This document shows, in pieces, positions 35,691 through 46,123 of a DNA stretch of 64,000 nucleotides. The number at the start of each line of letters is the position of its first letter. Position 1 is the first letter of the stretch. Below the pieces are notes generated by a model. It had not been told where the DNA came from. It did no database searches and saw only the letters and a list, made by a program, of their open reading frames with translations. A program made the position numbers and the translations under genes. Origin of the DNA: Paragyromitra xinjiangensis (Eukaryota; Ascomycota; Pezizomycetes; Pezizales; Discinaceae); the NCBI GenBank assembly GCA_038503065.1, contig JBCAMK010000020.1, positions 1,054,001-1,118,000 on the forward strand, written 5' to 3'.

Positions 35691-38600
35691 TAGGTCTTGC
35701 TTCGTTTTCTTGTGATTTGTGATTTTTGTTGTGCATCACTTTCCGCCGATCTCCCGAGTTCTTGGTTTCCTCATTATTTCTCGACCCTTCTGCTGCCTCC
35801 CCTGTCGTTCTGTGTAGTGCTCATGATCCACTTCGGGGTTCACAAACCGCCGAGTGATTTTCCATGGGCGGCAGTAGTGAGTGATGTCATGACCAGTGCT
35901 ATGGCTTTTGTTTTTTCCCCCCCAGTCTTATTAGGTAACTACTCATTGGATGTAAATAACCAACATTCCTATTCCCAGCACCATGGATGTTATTTCGACC
36001 AATAGGAGGATAAGCGCGTTCTCCCTTGTCGCGCTTAGTATCATCTCATTTCCGGGGAAATAAACAAAAGCAACAAAACATAGGCTTGGGTAACATAAAC
36101 AAACAAAGCTAGTGGTTACTGTATGTGTTTTATTTAGAAACATGAATTGGACCGGAGCGTTCTTCGGTTTGAATGTCTAGTTATTGGTTATATGTGTGTG
36201 ACGTATTTAAATTTGATCAAGTTTAGGGAATTGATATGCGGTGGCTGATAATCAAAGATGTAGCCTGGTGAGTGGAGTATGTACGACACTATCAACGAAT
36301 AGCTGTCTTGTGGAGAAACGTACAAACTAAGCCGGAAGCTCCCGCACCAGAAGTTGGGCCGTTAATTGCGATGGACAAGATAGCTGTTGGTAAACGCTGT
36401 AAGGCTGTTCAGCAATTTAATCGATTTTTAGCGTGGACTGGAGTGCGAGATCTAGTGTAAATGGGGTTACTCGGGCCGTCGTTTTGTACCGGGGATATCA
36501 ATACCAATCCCGATGCCGGTAGGGTTTCTGCTCGGGGTAGACGGAAAAAAAGGACTGAAATAGTTCTGACTAAGGATGGCTTCCGATTCGTGCCGACTTA
36601 GCACATCCGCGATGTCCGCCAATTTCGTATTTCGGGGCCTGCAACCTTAAGCTCTCTACCTGCCTGAAGCAGCAAGGTCCGACTAGCATCACTGTTAACA
36701 CACTCAATTAGGAACCGGCAGCTACTTGCCACCGAGAGAGACTGGGGTGGGGTTCTGGTTAAGAAGGCCCACTCACTAGACAGTTGCACTGGGAGGTCAC
36801 GGGTTTGTTCAAAAAGGCTGAATTCGGGGAGCTTCCGTTACTGTTCGAGGGAGATATAGGCTTTTTGGGATAGGAAAGACACCGTGGTGGAGTTGTGGTG
36901 AAAAAGGTCCCTACATTGTTGGTGGAAAGCGTGAAGATCTGACTGTTGCTGGGAATACTATCTCGTCTGAGGTCGGGCCCAGACTTTTACTTTGTAGAAT
37001 AACTTAGGTTAGGACAGCGTATTGTCACTGATGACTCAAAAACGGGAAAATACGAATAGTATCGTTTTGGGGCTGTCATTTAGGTAGGATCTGTCCTAAA
37101 TAGTTATATCTTAGAAATTTGAATTGGGGATCCTATGTGTAATGATATCCCAATCAATGATACTTGCTCGAGATGGCCCGGCTTAGCTGAAAATGCGGGC
37201 TTGAGTCCCAAATGCTAAGCTCTATGTAATATAATGGTGGTTTTTAGTATGTTAGTGAAATTTCAGCCGACCTAAATTGGGGGGAGGGATATCGAGTGAT
37301 AATGTATGATATTAATGAAAATATTGATTGACTAGCTCATTGAGTAGTAATTTCAATAAAAATATCATAACGCCCTATTTGATCTAGCCTTAGGTCTGTA
37401 TGTCTTCAGCTGAATAATTTCGGGTTTTTAGGGAGTAAATAGGGTCGGGTTTCGCGCATGGAAATCTCTCGGCCTCTCGTCTTGCTGTTTATCTCATTTG
37501 TTTGTTTCTTTCCGCTAGGGTTTCTTGTCGGTGGCTACGATACCGTGCTCTGGCGGCTTCTGGTTCTGGGTAGAATAGATAGAGTTCTCGTCAGACAGTT
37601 GCGAGGGAGGCTACAGCGTGTTGATTTGTAGCTGTTGCTGAATTTGAGACGTGGGTCTCACATTAATTCGATATGAAGGAATTCCATCGATAGTTATCAC
37701 TAGTGAGAGAAAATGGCGTCACTATTCAATTAAAGCGATGCTGTCTTTATTTAAACAGTTCAAAGAAATAGAATGTATGGAGGAAAATACTCAGATGGAT
37801 TACATATTCTCATTTTCCGGAACCATCAAGGTTGGGTAAAACCCACCTGTGGTATCTTTACGGATTCTATTTAGCTGACCTACTTTTCCGAGAAACCAGG
37901 GATGACTGGTAGCCTGCACTAAACGAGGTGAAGCACCATCTACTAAAAAGCCCAAATAAGAAACCTTCCGATTCAACACGTCCAATACCAGTGACTCGGA
38001 TCACAACAAATCACCCACCTTGAGCAGAAGTGCTTTAGCGCTTATGTAGCCCAACGGGATGTTCCGGTCTCCTGCAAACCTTCAGTGCTAACGAATGGTA
38101 GGTTGGTCCCGGTAGCACTTTGATACGCTTGCCAGTTAGTTCGGTCTGGGTGGTGGGCTGCATTGCATGACCGACGCTGCTGCAACCCTCCCTTTCTATC
38201 GGGAGTGAGAGCACTAGTGGCGGCAGATAGTCTGTTCTTCATATTTCTATTATGACTGGTTGTGAAAAGGTACGCCAATAGTAGAACCTCTCGTAAATAT
38301 CTGAGAGAGACTGGTTTTGATGTATATCGTGGATGTGATGGTTGGGCTGGCAAACTTTGGCTATAGAGCTTTTGGTATTATATGATAACATGAGATGTCC
38401 TGAATGGAATGAGGTCTGATAAGATAGGAGGAACAGTTGAGGGTAACAGCAATAATTGGCTAGATCGAGGCAAGATAATCGATATCTATGCGCCCCAGTA
38501 ATATATAATGGTCTGGGGTAACTGGAACTGTGCCCCAGATTATGGCATAAACGATCGCCTAGCATGTGATGTGTACGCTGGCTATGATGTTTTTGGGTAT

Positions 38601-40980
38601 GACCCAGTGGGAGGCAAGGCTTTCGGTTATTTTTAGTGAATATTATCGGTATAGAGAACTGTACTGGTTGTATTTCAATTTGCTACGACCTTTGGTTCGA
38701 AATTCACGAGTGATATATGATGACGAGTCACGGCGCTAGGTTGCAGACTTTATTTTATTCATGTTGCTGACCGATTAGCATTCTTGATAGGACAACACAG
38801 CTACTCTATTCTAGTAGGGACTAGCAGTAAGAAGGCTTTCGTCGAGAGGATTATATAATTAGCCTCCCATCAAACCCGTCAAGTTCTACCGCATTAGAAA
38901 TCACCCAAGCCAGCCACAAAAATTATGATCATGCCATCTATCCAAATCCCCCGATTGCTACGTCCAATAACGCCATCACCATCCCCACAGCCAGTAATTA
39001 TCCACCCCAACGGCACATGATAGCGGTAGAGTATGGGATAACGCTTATTACCGCCCCATCTCTGCCACCTGTAGCAGGATCACTGAATTATTGGACATTA
39101 GGGAGACAAGCTGGTATGTTACTTTTTTTGCGCACATTATTCGGCACATGGCGTTTTGATAACTTCCCCGCTCCTAGAGCAGTGGTGGCTTCCATGGGAC
39201 CCACGTTGCATATATACTTTACCGGTGTCGTGGGATCAACGCTGCAACCCGATCCGAGAGAGGCATGAGGCTTTCTTTGGGCTGTTGCTGATATCGTGAT
39301 GGATTTGATGCATCGATTTATAAGTTTTTTAGCCAAAAATCAACTTTAGCAGTTTAAGTAAACAGTAGAGTAGATAGGAAGCGCGGTGCCTACTTTTAAC
39401 ATTTTCTTTCCAACGTGTATAGCTGCTCGAGATATGAAAATCCTCCAACATGGTTAGAATGTCGTCAGACGGTAGACGAGAAAGTGAGACAAAACTACTA
39501 AAGAAAAGCAAATATCAACCATTTCCTCCGTGCCGCGCGTTCGCAGAAGAGTAAGCGGTTCCGAGCCTCCCACACAGAACCCATTGGACTCGGCTATCTA
39601 GACTCTGTATCTGGGCTCCGGATCCTGCAGGCGTATCGCGAGACTCTACCTGGGTGGGGGCAGCCGTACGGGAGTCAGCTTGTGAGTTAGCATGGTTCCC
39701 CCATTCCCACCTCTGCGCGTACATGAGGAATTCTCTGCATCGGAGGTGACTTCTGCGGCGTCAATCACTGCACTGAAGTTTTTCGGCCAGCATACTTAGG
39801 GCGCGCGCTTGCGGCCGGGATGCCGTTGACGACGACGGAGAGTCACATTTCGTCAGGTTTAGTGCGATGCACGTGGGGATCGCGTAACACGGTACGTGCG
39901 GAGTTGAGGGTCGAGGCCTGATGAACTCAAAAGAACTGTAGATGCCGTTTCTTGTCGCCTAAGTGGCGGGCCAGGTATCGAGAGCCATGGCGAGGGAAAA
40001 AAAGAGAAACTTTACCTGGTATTTATTTGCCCAGTGTAAGCAGACAAGCTACGAAACATATGCAGATTCAGATGCTGCACCCCCGAGTCTGCCAGATCGT
40101 TTCAAATGCTCACTATCGAAGATCAGACAAACAACATTTTCGGATGGCCCCGATGTTGAGATCTACCGCTTGTATCACCACGGTAAAATTGTGTTATTGG
40201 TTTACCTATCGTTGCTCTGATTGACGCGTAAATTACTGCGCAACAGAGTGGCACAAAAGGACAAAGCCTTTTGATGGCAGAACCCTAAATAGAGTACTCC
40301 ACATTGGCGAAGTCGATAAACTCTTGCCTATCCCGAAAAAAAAGACGGGATGAAAGGCCAGACCTATTTCGAGGCTACAGCCAAGACTTGCCGAAGTCCG
40401 CATCTTGGCAGACTCAGGTACGACCCTCTCTTGCATTTAAGCGATATTCGAGCCTAATATCTTTAAAGCTAGCCACCCCTATCCTCTGTCTCTTCTCGCC
40501 GCTGGCACAGCTGAACGGTGACGACTACCTCTGATATCCAGAGTAAAATACCTGTTCATCCAAGGCGGTTTCCGGAGTTTCGCCGTTCTAAGCGCCCATG
40601 TGCAGCGCGAAGGGTGAATGCCAAGACGTACTAGGTCTCGGGTGTCAAGGGTGGCACCGTGACGCTGCACGGTGGTTGGCAAGCGGACCCAGTCGCCAAT
40701 CTCTCCCGCGGTCCAATGTCTGTGTTCCTGGCAGGGGTAACATCGCGAGATGGTGATCGAGTGGGCTGGACGCAAGGGAAATAAGTGAGGGCTGCGCAAA
40801 AACCATGTCGCTCGTATCCAATAGCGGATTTGATATCGTAAAGAAGGCGATAGTCTCACCTGAGGACTTTGAAATTCTGCTAGGAGGATGTGAAAAGGGA
40901 ATCCTAAAAGGGTAGAGTGCGTATGGGTTTGTTAAGACCTTTGGGGATTCTGTTTTCTTAGTGTTGAGGGGTGGCCACAA
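35691..40980. other. Gene-poor region, possible decayed repeats
   Basis: About 5.3 kb without a supportable gene. Minus-strand open stretches around 37800-38560 and plus-strand ones near 39960-40220 have protein-like composition but are broken by stops and carry no motif I can name, so they may be remnants of repeats. A few GAGGGT units near 35676 are too short to be telomeric. Confidence 0.4.
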
Positions 40981-41052
40981 TAAAATCTTTTATGACTGTT
41001 CCAGCTTCTCCTTCTTTTTCCTCCTTCTCCTCTTTCCCTTCTTGTTCGTACA

Positions 41053-41426
41053 GTAAGTGCTTCATCTTCTACATAATATTAGTTGTGTTGGTATCTCTGT
41101 ATCATCACTTCCAGAACGCTCGATAGTCGCTGTACTTCTGCAACTACTCTACGCGCCGACACTACTATCAGCCCTACCGCTCTGTAGCCATCTGCAGTCA
41201 ACTGTCCGTTCCTGCATTTCGAGTGTAAATCACGCGTCTCAATATTGAAGGGGTTGGCCTTGGGAGTTTCGTTGGTAAGTGCGTCCCCCCCCCTGGAGAT
41301 ATATATCTCCTGCACTTCTCGCCTTGCATGTGGTTTTGTGTCCCATCCCGCCAGAAGATACACAACACAGTTTTATAATATCCGCTTGTATTATCGCTTC
41401 ACTCTCGCTCTAACATTTTATTGCAG
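41053..41426 (+). promoter_or_regulatory. Spliced 5' leader of the PLAC8 gene, two predicted introns
   Basis: A CT-rich tract at about 41005-41050 precedes a donor GTAAGT at 41053 with an acceptor CTTCCAG ending at 41114 (62 bp). A second donor GTAAGT at 41275 pairs with TTATTGCAG ending at 41426 (152 bp), with a CTAAC branch-like site shortly before. Both lie before the ATG at 41527. The second intron holds the perfect palindrome GGAGATATATATCTCC at 41295-41310. Confidence 0.5.
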
Positions 41427-41526
41427 ATATATTTTCCACCATCTGCTGCGGGGAAAGAGGATAGAAGCCAGACGATAGAAATTTCTACATACATAAACTA
41501 TACACATATCAACACTTAACGCAGCC

Positions 41527-42667
41527 ATGGTTCCCCAGGAGCAGCGACCATACTCGACCCTCCACACTCCCGATACTGTCGCCAATTTCGGCAATCCCCA
41601 AGCTTCACAATACTCTCTTCACACTCCAACTGATGAGCATCCTTTCTATTCCACTACACATCTCGCACATCCCGAAACCCCAGTCGGCGTATCACCGAAT
41701 GACATTCCACTCAAAAGCCGTCTAGATGGCCACAACAAACCCAACGAATTCTCACCTTCACAACAATATCCTACACCCATGGGTACTCCAGCACCAGGCT
41801 ACTCTTCCCCGCCACTAGGCTTAGAGTCCCGGGCCACATCACCGTATGTTCCATTGTCTAACCTGCCAACTTTTCCACCACCCCCAACTTCAGAAACACA
41901 TCCCGGGCCAGCAACTTCCCCACCTCCAACTCAGCACCTACCGCCTGTTCCACCAGAGCCTGCGCATAATCCTCATTCGGCGGGAGCAGACAGGCCATTG
42001 ACTCCGAAGGCACCAATTTATACGCCTACGGGCGGGGCCGGGCCGAATGGTGGTGTGCATGCACCGGGACAGATTGGACATCCAAATCAACAACATGGGA
42101 GAGACGAGTACCATCATGGGATGTGCGATTGTTTTAGTGATATCGGAACTTGTAGGTTTCCAATCTTGGTCCAGTTAATTTTTGTCGTGATATATGGGTT
42201 TGATTGCTAACCTAGTTTCTGCGATAACTAGGCTGCACGGGGTACTGGTGTCCTTGTATTCTCTACTCACGGACCAAGCACCGAGTGAAGACTTCGCCAA
42301 ACTCGAACCTAAATGACTTTGAATCCTGCAATCCACATTGTATTGCATTCTGTGCGCTGGCTCCTGTAGCTTGTACGTTTCCCCTTAAAATTTCTTGGAT
42401 AAAATGATTCTCTGCTAACGAATTCCAGGGGTCTTTACAATGTTTCAACGCACGCGTATCCGGGAGAAATACCAACTCAAAGGATCCCTCGCTAACGACT
42501 GCGGTAAAGCCTATTGCTGTGGACCGTGCACATTGATCCAGGACGAGCGAGAAGTCACTCATCGTGAGGACGAGAGGAGACGGTTTGCAGGACCGAGCGA
42601 TGGTGCAGTAGGAGACGGTGGGTATAAAAGGCAGGAAACAATGGTTTATGGACGTGTGGATCTGTGA
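41527..42667 (+). CDS. PLAC8-family cysteine-rich membrane protein
   Basis: Exons 41527-42151, 42232-42372 and 42429-42667 give 334 residues; both introns are phase 1, with donors GTAGGT and GTACGT. Residues 1-195 are Pro/Ser/Thr-rich and probably disordered. The PLAC8 core begins at about 200 with MCDCFSDIGTCCTGYWCPC, continues CNPHCIAFCALAPVAW, a hydrophobic segment likely embedded in a membrane, then RIREKYQLKGSLANDC, and closes with YCCGPCTLIQDEREV. The paired Cys blocks are complete only after splicing. PLAC8/Cys-rich proteins in fungi and plants have been linked to cell size, cadmium tolerance and calcium uptake; no role is assigned here. The C-terminal 40 residues are polar. The start is the first ATG after the spliced leader. 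Confidence 0.9.
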
Positions 42668-43920
42668 GCTGGAGGTTTCTCTTCGAAAAAATAAATATAG
42701 ATCCGGGGTTTTGGGTCTTCGGAGGTTTCTTTTGTTGTTTCCCTTTCGTTTCGTTTCTTACACGGCTGCATTTGGTGTATTCGGCTTTTGCATTTTTATT
42801 TTTATTATTTCTGGAAGCGGGTTGGGGGTTTCTTTTGATTGGTTTTTTCCTGTGGTTTTTCTTTCTGGTACGTGTCGAGCGCCTCTGCTATTTCTTTTGT
42901 TAACCGCGATCGTTTCTTGATGGAGGCTGTTTCTTTTTCGGCCTGGGTGACGTGTGGTGACTGCATAATTTGTGTTGCAGGAGTCCCGTGGGGTCGAAGA
43001 TTGCAGAATTATGAATGGGACTGAGGTGATGACGGAAGGACTGATGTGTTTGGTCGAGCGTTTCTTTTCTTTGTTGTATTTTTTTGGTTTCTTATGATCT
43101 TTTTGTAATATTCTTATGAGCAGCACTCAACTACTGGATAGTATGAGGTTGCTGGATGTGGCTGGTGGATGGGTATGCGTAATTTTTAGCAAGGAATGGA
43201 ATGATGCAGTTTGTTTGCTTTTTGGTGCGCGAGGCTTGTTGCTATATAGGAACTATCGATCTGATGAGAAAGGTAATTGGTTTTTGAGTGCTGGTGGGAT
43301 GTTTTTAGGCTTTCAGGGCGTCGAGTGATGTTTCATGACTTTTCTCGCTCAGAACGAGGGCTGCTGACGAAGTTCCATTAACAATTCTGCTAACGGTAAG
43401 GGTTATTTTAGTAATGAACTTTTGTGACCACTCAGGAGCTAGTGCCACGCTGAAGGTAATCTAGATCGTACGTACAACTCCCTTTCTGTGCTAATCGTGA
43501 TAGTGGTTTGTTAGCGTGTGTTCAGTTCTCTCGCTGGTGTTTGCTCACTGGGGGTTAAATCGGTGAATTAGAGGGGAAGGGGTGTATTTGGGATTTGGTG
43601 TCGTTGTGGGAGGGGTTTGGGTTGTGGGAAGGGTTCGGAGGGCTGCTTTGGTTAGTCGGGGTTGTGAGAGGTTTAGGGGCGGGGGTTGACAGGATGTCTT
43701 TCGGGCGGCATAGGGGGAGATCGAGATGAACAGAAAGCTGGGGGTTACCTTGGTTTTAGGCTCGTTCCCATCCCCTACTGCCTATGACTGACGGTACGCA
43801 GCAAGCTGCGCAGTGGGGCTGGGCACGAGACTACCTTGGTTTATGATAGCATACAAACCAATCAATCTTATCGGTGCACCATAGAAGGGTACCAGGCCAA
43901 AGTAGTGCGATAAGGCTTTT
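42668..43920. other. T-rich tail and intergenic DNA before the retroelement cluster
   Basis: T-rich 3' DNA of the PLAC8 gene to about 43100, then G-rich intergenic sequence. No gene supported. Confidence 0.45.
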
Positions 43921-43944
43921 TCTAGCGCCATAATATCATCAGCC

Positions 43945-44080
43945 ATGGTAACCTAACGGCTACTGTGTCGCCCAGAGGGGCCGGGGGAACGTAGGTTCGA
44001 TTCCCTCCCAGGGTAGATGTGTTTCATCTTCACGCACTGGGCTAAGGTTCGCAGCAGGGAAGCCTGATTGCACCTTTTTT
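43945..44080 (+). mobile_element. tRNA-like SINE-type remnant with pol III boxes
   Basis: A box-A-like segment (GTAACCTAACGGCTAC, near 43949-43964, close to the GTGTAACGGCTA of tRNA-Glu genes) is followed about 30 bp later by a perfect box B, GGTTCGATTCC, at 43994-44004, and by a T6 pol III terminator at 44075-44080. The surrounding bases do not fold into a convincing tRNA cloverleaf: the acceptor and T stems mispair. That points to a tRNA-derived SINE or a decayed tRNA gene rather than a functional tRNA. It lies 50 bp upstream of the LINE insertion. Confidence 0.4.
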
Positions 44081-44116
44081 GAATATTTTTGATATCCTAT
44101 ATAGACACATAATATC

Positions 44117-44133
44117 ACTCGGTAGCCGGTATT
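44117..44133. repeat. Left copy of the 17-bp target-site duplication
   Basis: ACTCGGTAGCCGGTATT, identical to 45798-45814, abuts the first base of the truncated LINE. Confidence 0.9.
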
Positions 44134-45797
44134 CCTCTTCATATTTTGTCTTCTTTATCTACTATTGTTCTTTCATATGTGGATGATTTTGCTCTTACTG
44201 TCGCAAGCAAATCCATTCACACTAACATCCAATTACTTGAAGCTGCCGCCTCCGACATTGAAACCATTGGGGCAGCAATCGAAGTACCTTTTTCCATTCC
44301 CAAAACGGAACTCATTCACTGGGTTACCGCTCGCAATCGACTTCCTTCTTCTTCTCACAATCTCCCCATCATTATCCAAGGAAATTCCTTCCCTCCTCAA
44401 AACCTTGTTCGCTGGCTGGGGTTCTGGTTCTCTACTAATATGAACACCGACGCACACTTTCTCCGCCGACTTCAATCAGCCCAAAAAGCTTTCTTCGCCA
44501 TCAAATCACTTGCTCCACCAGGAGCTGGTTTAAACTCCCTCAACTGCCGTCGATTAGCTCAAGGCCTCATCCTCCCTATTCTATCTTATGGAATGGCTAT
44601 ATTCACCCCCTCTTCCAACAGTTTATCTAAAATTAACCCCTTCTGGAACTTGGTTCTCAGATGGGTCACAAATTCCTTTAGATCTACCAACATTGCAGCC
44701 CTCACCAGAGAAGCTTGCCTTCCTCCCATCCTCCCCTTCAGCCTCTATCTTAAAAGAAGGCACACCCTACGTCTTATCTCTCTCACCACTTCCGCCAATC
44801 CTGCGGCAGCCCAGCTCCCTCCTTCTTTTCCCGCTTATCCTCCTCCATCTTTATTACTCCGCACTCACCTTCGAGGGCTGGGCCAGAAAAGACCAAGACC
44901 ATGGAATTCTAAAGCCATATCCAGGGTCAGGCCCCTTCCCATCGATCAGATGTGCTATGATATTTCTTCTTTCCTTTCACTTGAAATTCATCCTTTTTTC
45001 TCTGGGTTTACTATCGATAAACCCAATCTTACCATTGAAAAAGCGGCTTTGGCCGCCCTCCCTCACGTCCGAAACAGTCTAATAGAGGACTGGAATGATT
45101 CTCTCCCCTCTCCCGAATATTATCCCTTTCCTACCTCTTTAAAACCTCACCTTTTTATGAGTCTTCCAAGGTTCGCCTTAGGATGAATTCATCAAATGCG
45201 CGCCCACAAAAGTTATCTCAGAGCTCACCCCGACTGGGCCCACTCCTTCCCTCCCCTATGCCGCAGATGCAAATCAGATAATGAAAATATGCATCATGCC
45301 ATCCTCACATGCCCCCAACGTCAAGAGGAACGATCCCGACACATTCCCAACATTGTGTCTCTGTCTCCTGACGCCCCCGTCTGGTCGAACATGCCCATGA
45401 TTATTTCGCTTTCCGAATATATCAAAGCATCCCATACAAACTACCTGCCCTCTTGGAACAACTGGGCAGATTTCGTATCAACATCTAGACCCTCAGATAT
45501 ATTATCTTCGGTGTCTGTTTCCATCTGAGTTTTTTACGTTTACTTTCATTTACTTTTTAACATTGTTGTTGTTGATTAGTATAATTTCTGTTCTCGGTTG
45601 GTTTTATAGGTTATAAGTTTAAGTGTTGGCTGGAAAATTTAAAAATGTTTTTATTTTTTCTTCTTTCCTATGTTAGTTTTGATTTATTTAAGGAGGGTTG
45701 TTGGTTGGGTTTTATTAACGCCATAACTTCGGTTGCATGCAATATTCTTGTACCTTAAACAATGAAACTATGAGTTAACAAAAAAAAAAAAAAAACA
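44134..45797 (+). mobile_element. 5'-truncated LINE (Tad1-like) with poly(A) tail
   Basis: A non-LTR retrotransposon copy of about 1.66 kb. It begins within the reverse transcriptase domain just before the catalytic YVDD and ends in a run of about 16 A at 45780-45795. It is bracketed by perfect 17-bp direct repeats (44117-44133 and 45798-45814), as expected for target-primed reverse transcription. 5' truncation, A tail and variable-length duplication together define a LINE insertion. The coding part resembles Tad1-group fungal elements; no RNase H domain is seen after the reverse transcriptase. The intact duplication and single coding lesion indicate a fairly recent insertion. Confidence 0.92.
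44146..45528 (+). pseudogene. LINE reverse transcriptase C-terminal half, one in-frame stop
   Basis: One reading frame runs from 44146 to 45528 and is interrupted only by TGA at 45184-45186. Upstream of the stop: SYVDDFALTV (reverse transcriptase active site), GLILPILSYGMAIF and WVTNSF in the thumb region. Downstream: IHQMRAHKSYLRAHP, then a CRRCKSDNENMHHAILTCP zinc-finger-like C-terminus typical of fungal LINEs. The N-terminal endonuclease and most of the polymerase are missing through 5' truncation, so the copy cannot move on its own. Confidence 0.88.
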
Positions 45798-45814
45798 ACT
45801 CGGTAGCCGGTATT
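45798..45814. repeat. Right copy of the 17-bp target-site duplication
   Basis: Identical to 44117-44133 and directly after the LINE poly(A) tail. Confidence 0.9.
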
Positions 45815-45833
45815 GACCGTCTTTTGGAAATGG

Positions 45834-45859
45834 GTAGTAGTAGTAGTAGTAGTAGCAGT
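45834..45859. repeat. (AGT)n microsatellite
   Basis: About eight GTA/AGT units, the last interrupted by AGC, 20 bp downstream of the LINE insertion. Confidence 0.8.
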
Positions 45860-46123
45860 AATTCATTTACATTTTGGGAATGGGCTTCCTCAGGTGTTGA
45901 TAGTAAGCCCTAATTTAGTATGGATATGAAGGGATCTGCTGATTGCGGTACATTTTAATTGCCCGATCGATCATCACAAGTGGTATTACGTGATGAGGTG
46001 TTCGTGGTGAAGCTAGAGTTCTGCAGGTAATCCCTCGATATTCTCAATCTCACCAAATCAAAACCTAACGTTAAATTCTATCTCGGATTGTCTCAGCAGA
46101 GCACAAAATTTTCATCCACAGTA

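Noticed and set aside
35670..35700. GAGGGT repeats resembling telomere sequence
   Set aside because: Only about three imperfect units within intergenic DNA.
37800..38565. Series of short minus-strand frames
   Set aside because: Protein-like in places but broken by several stops and without a nameable domain; kept only as possible decayed repeat.
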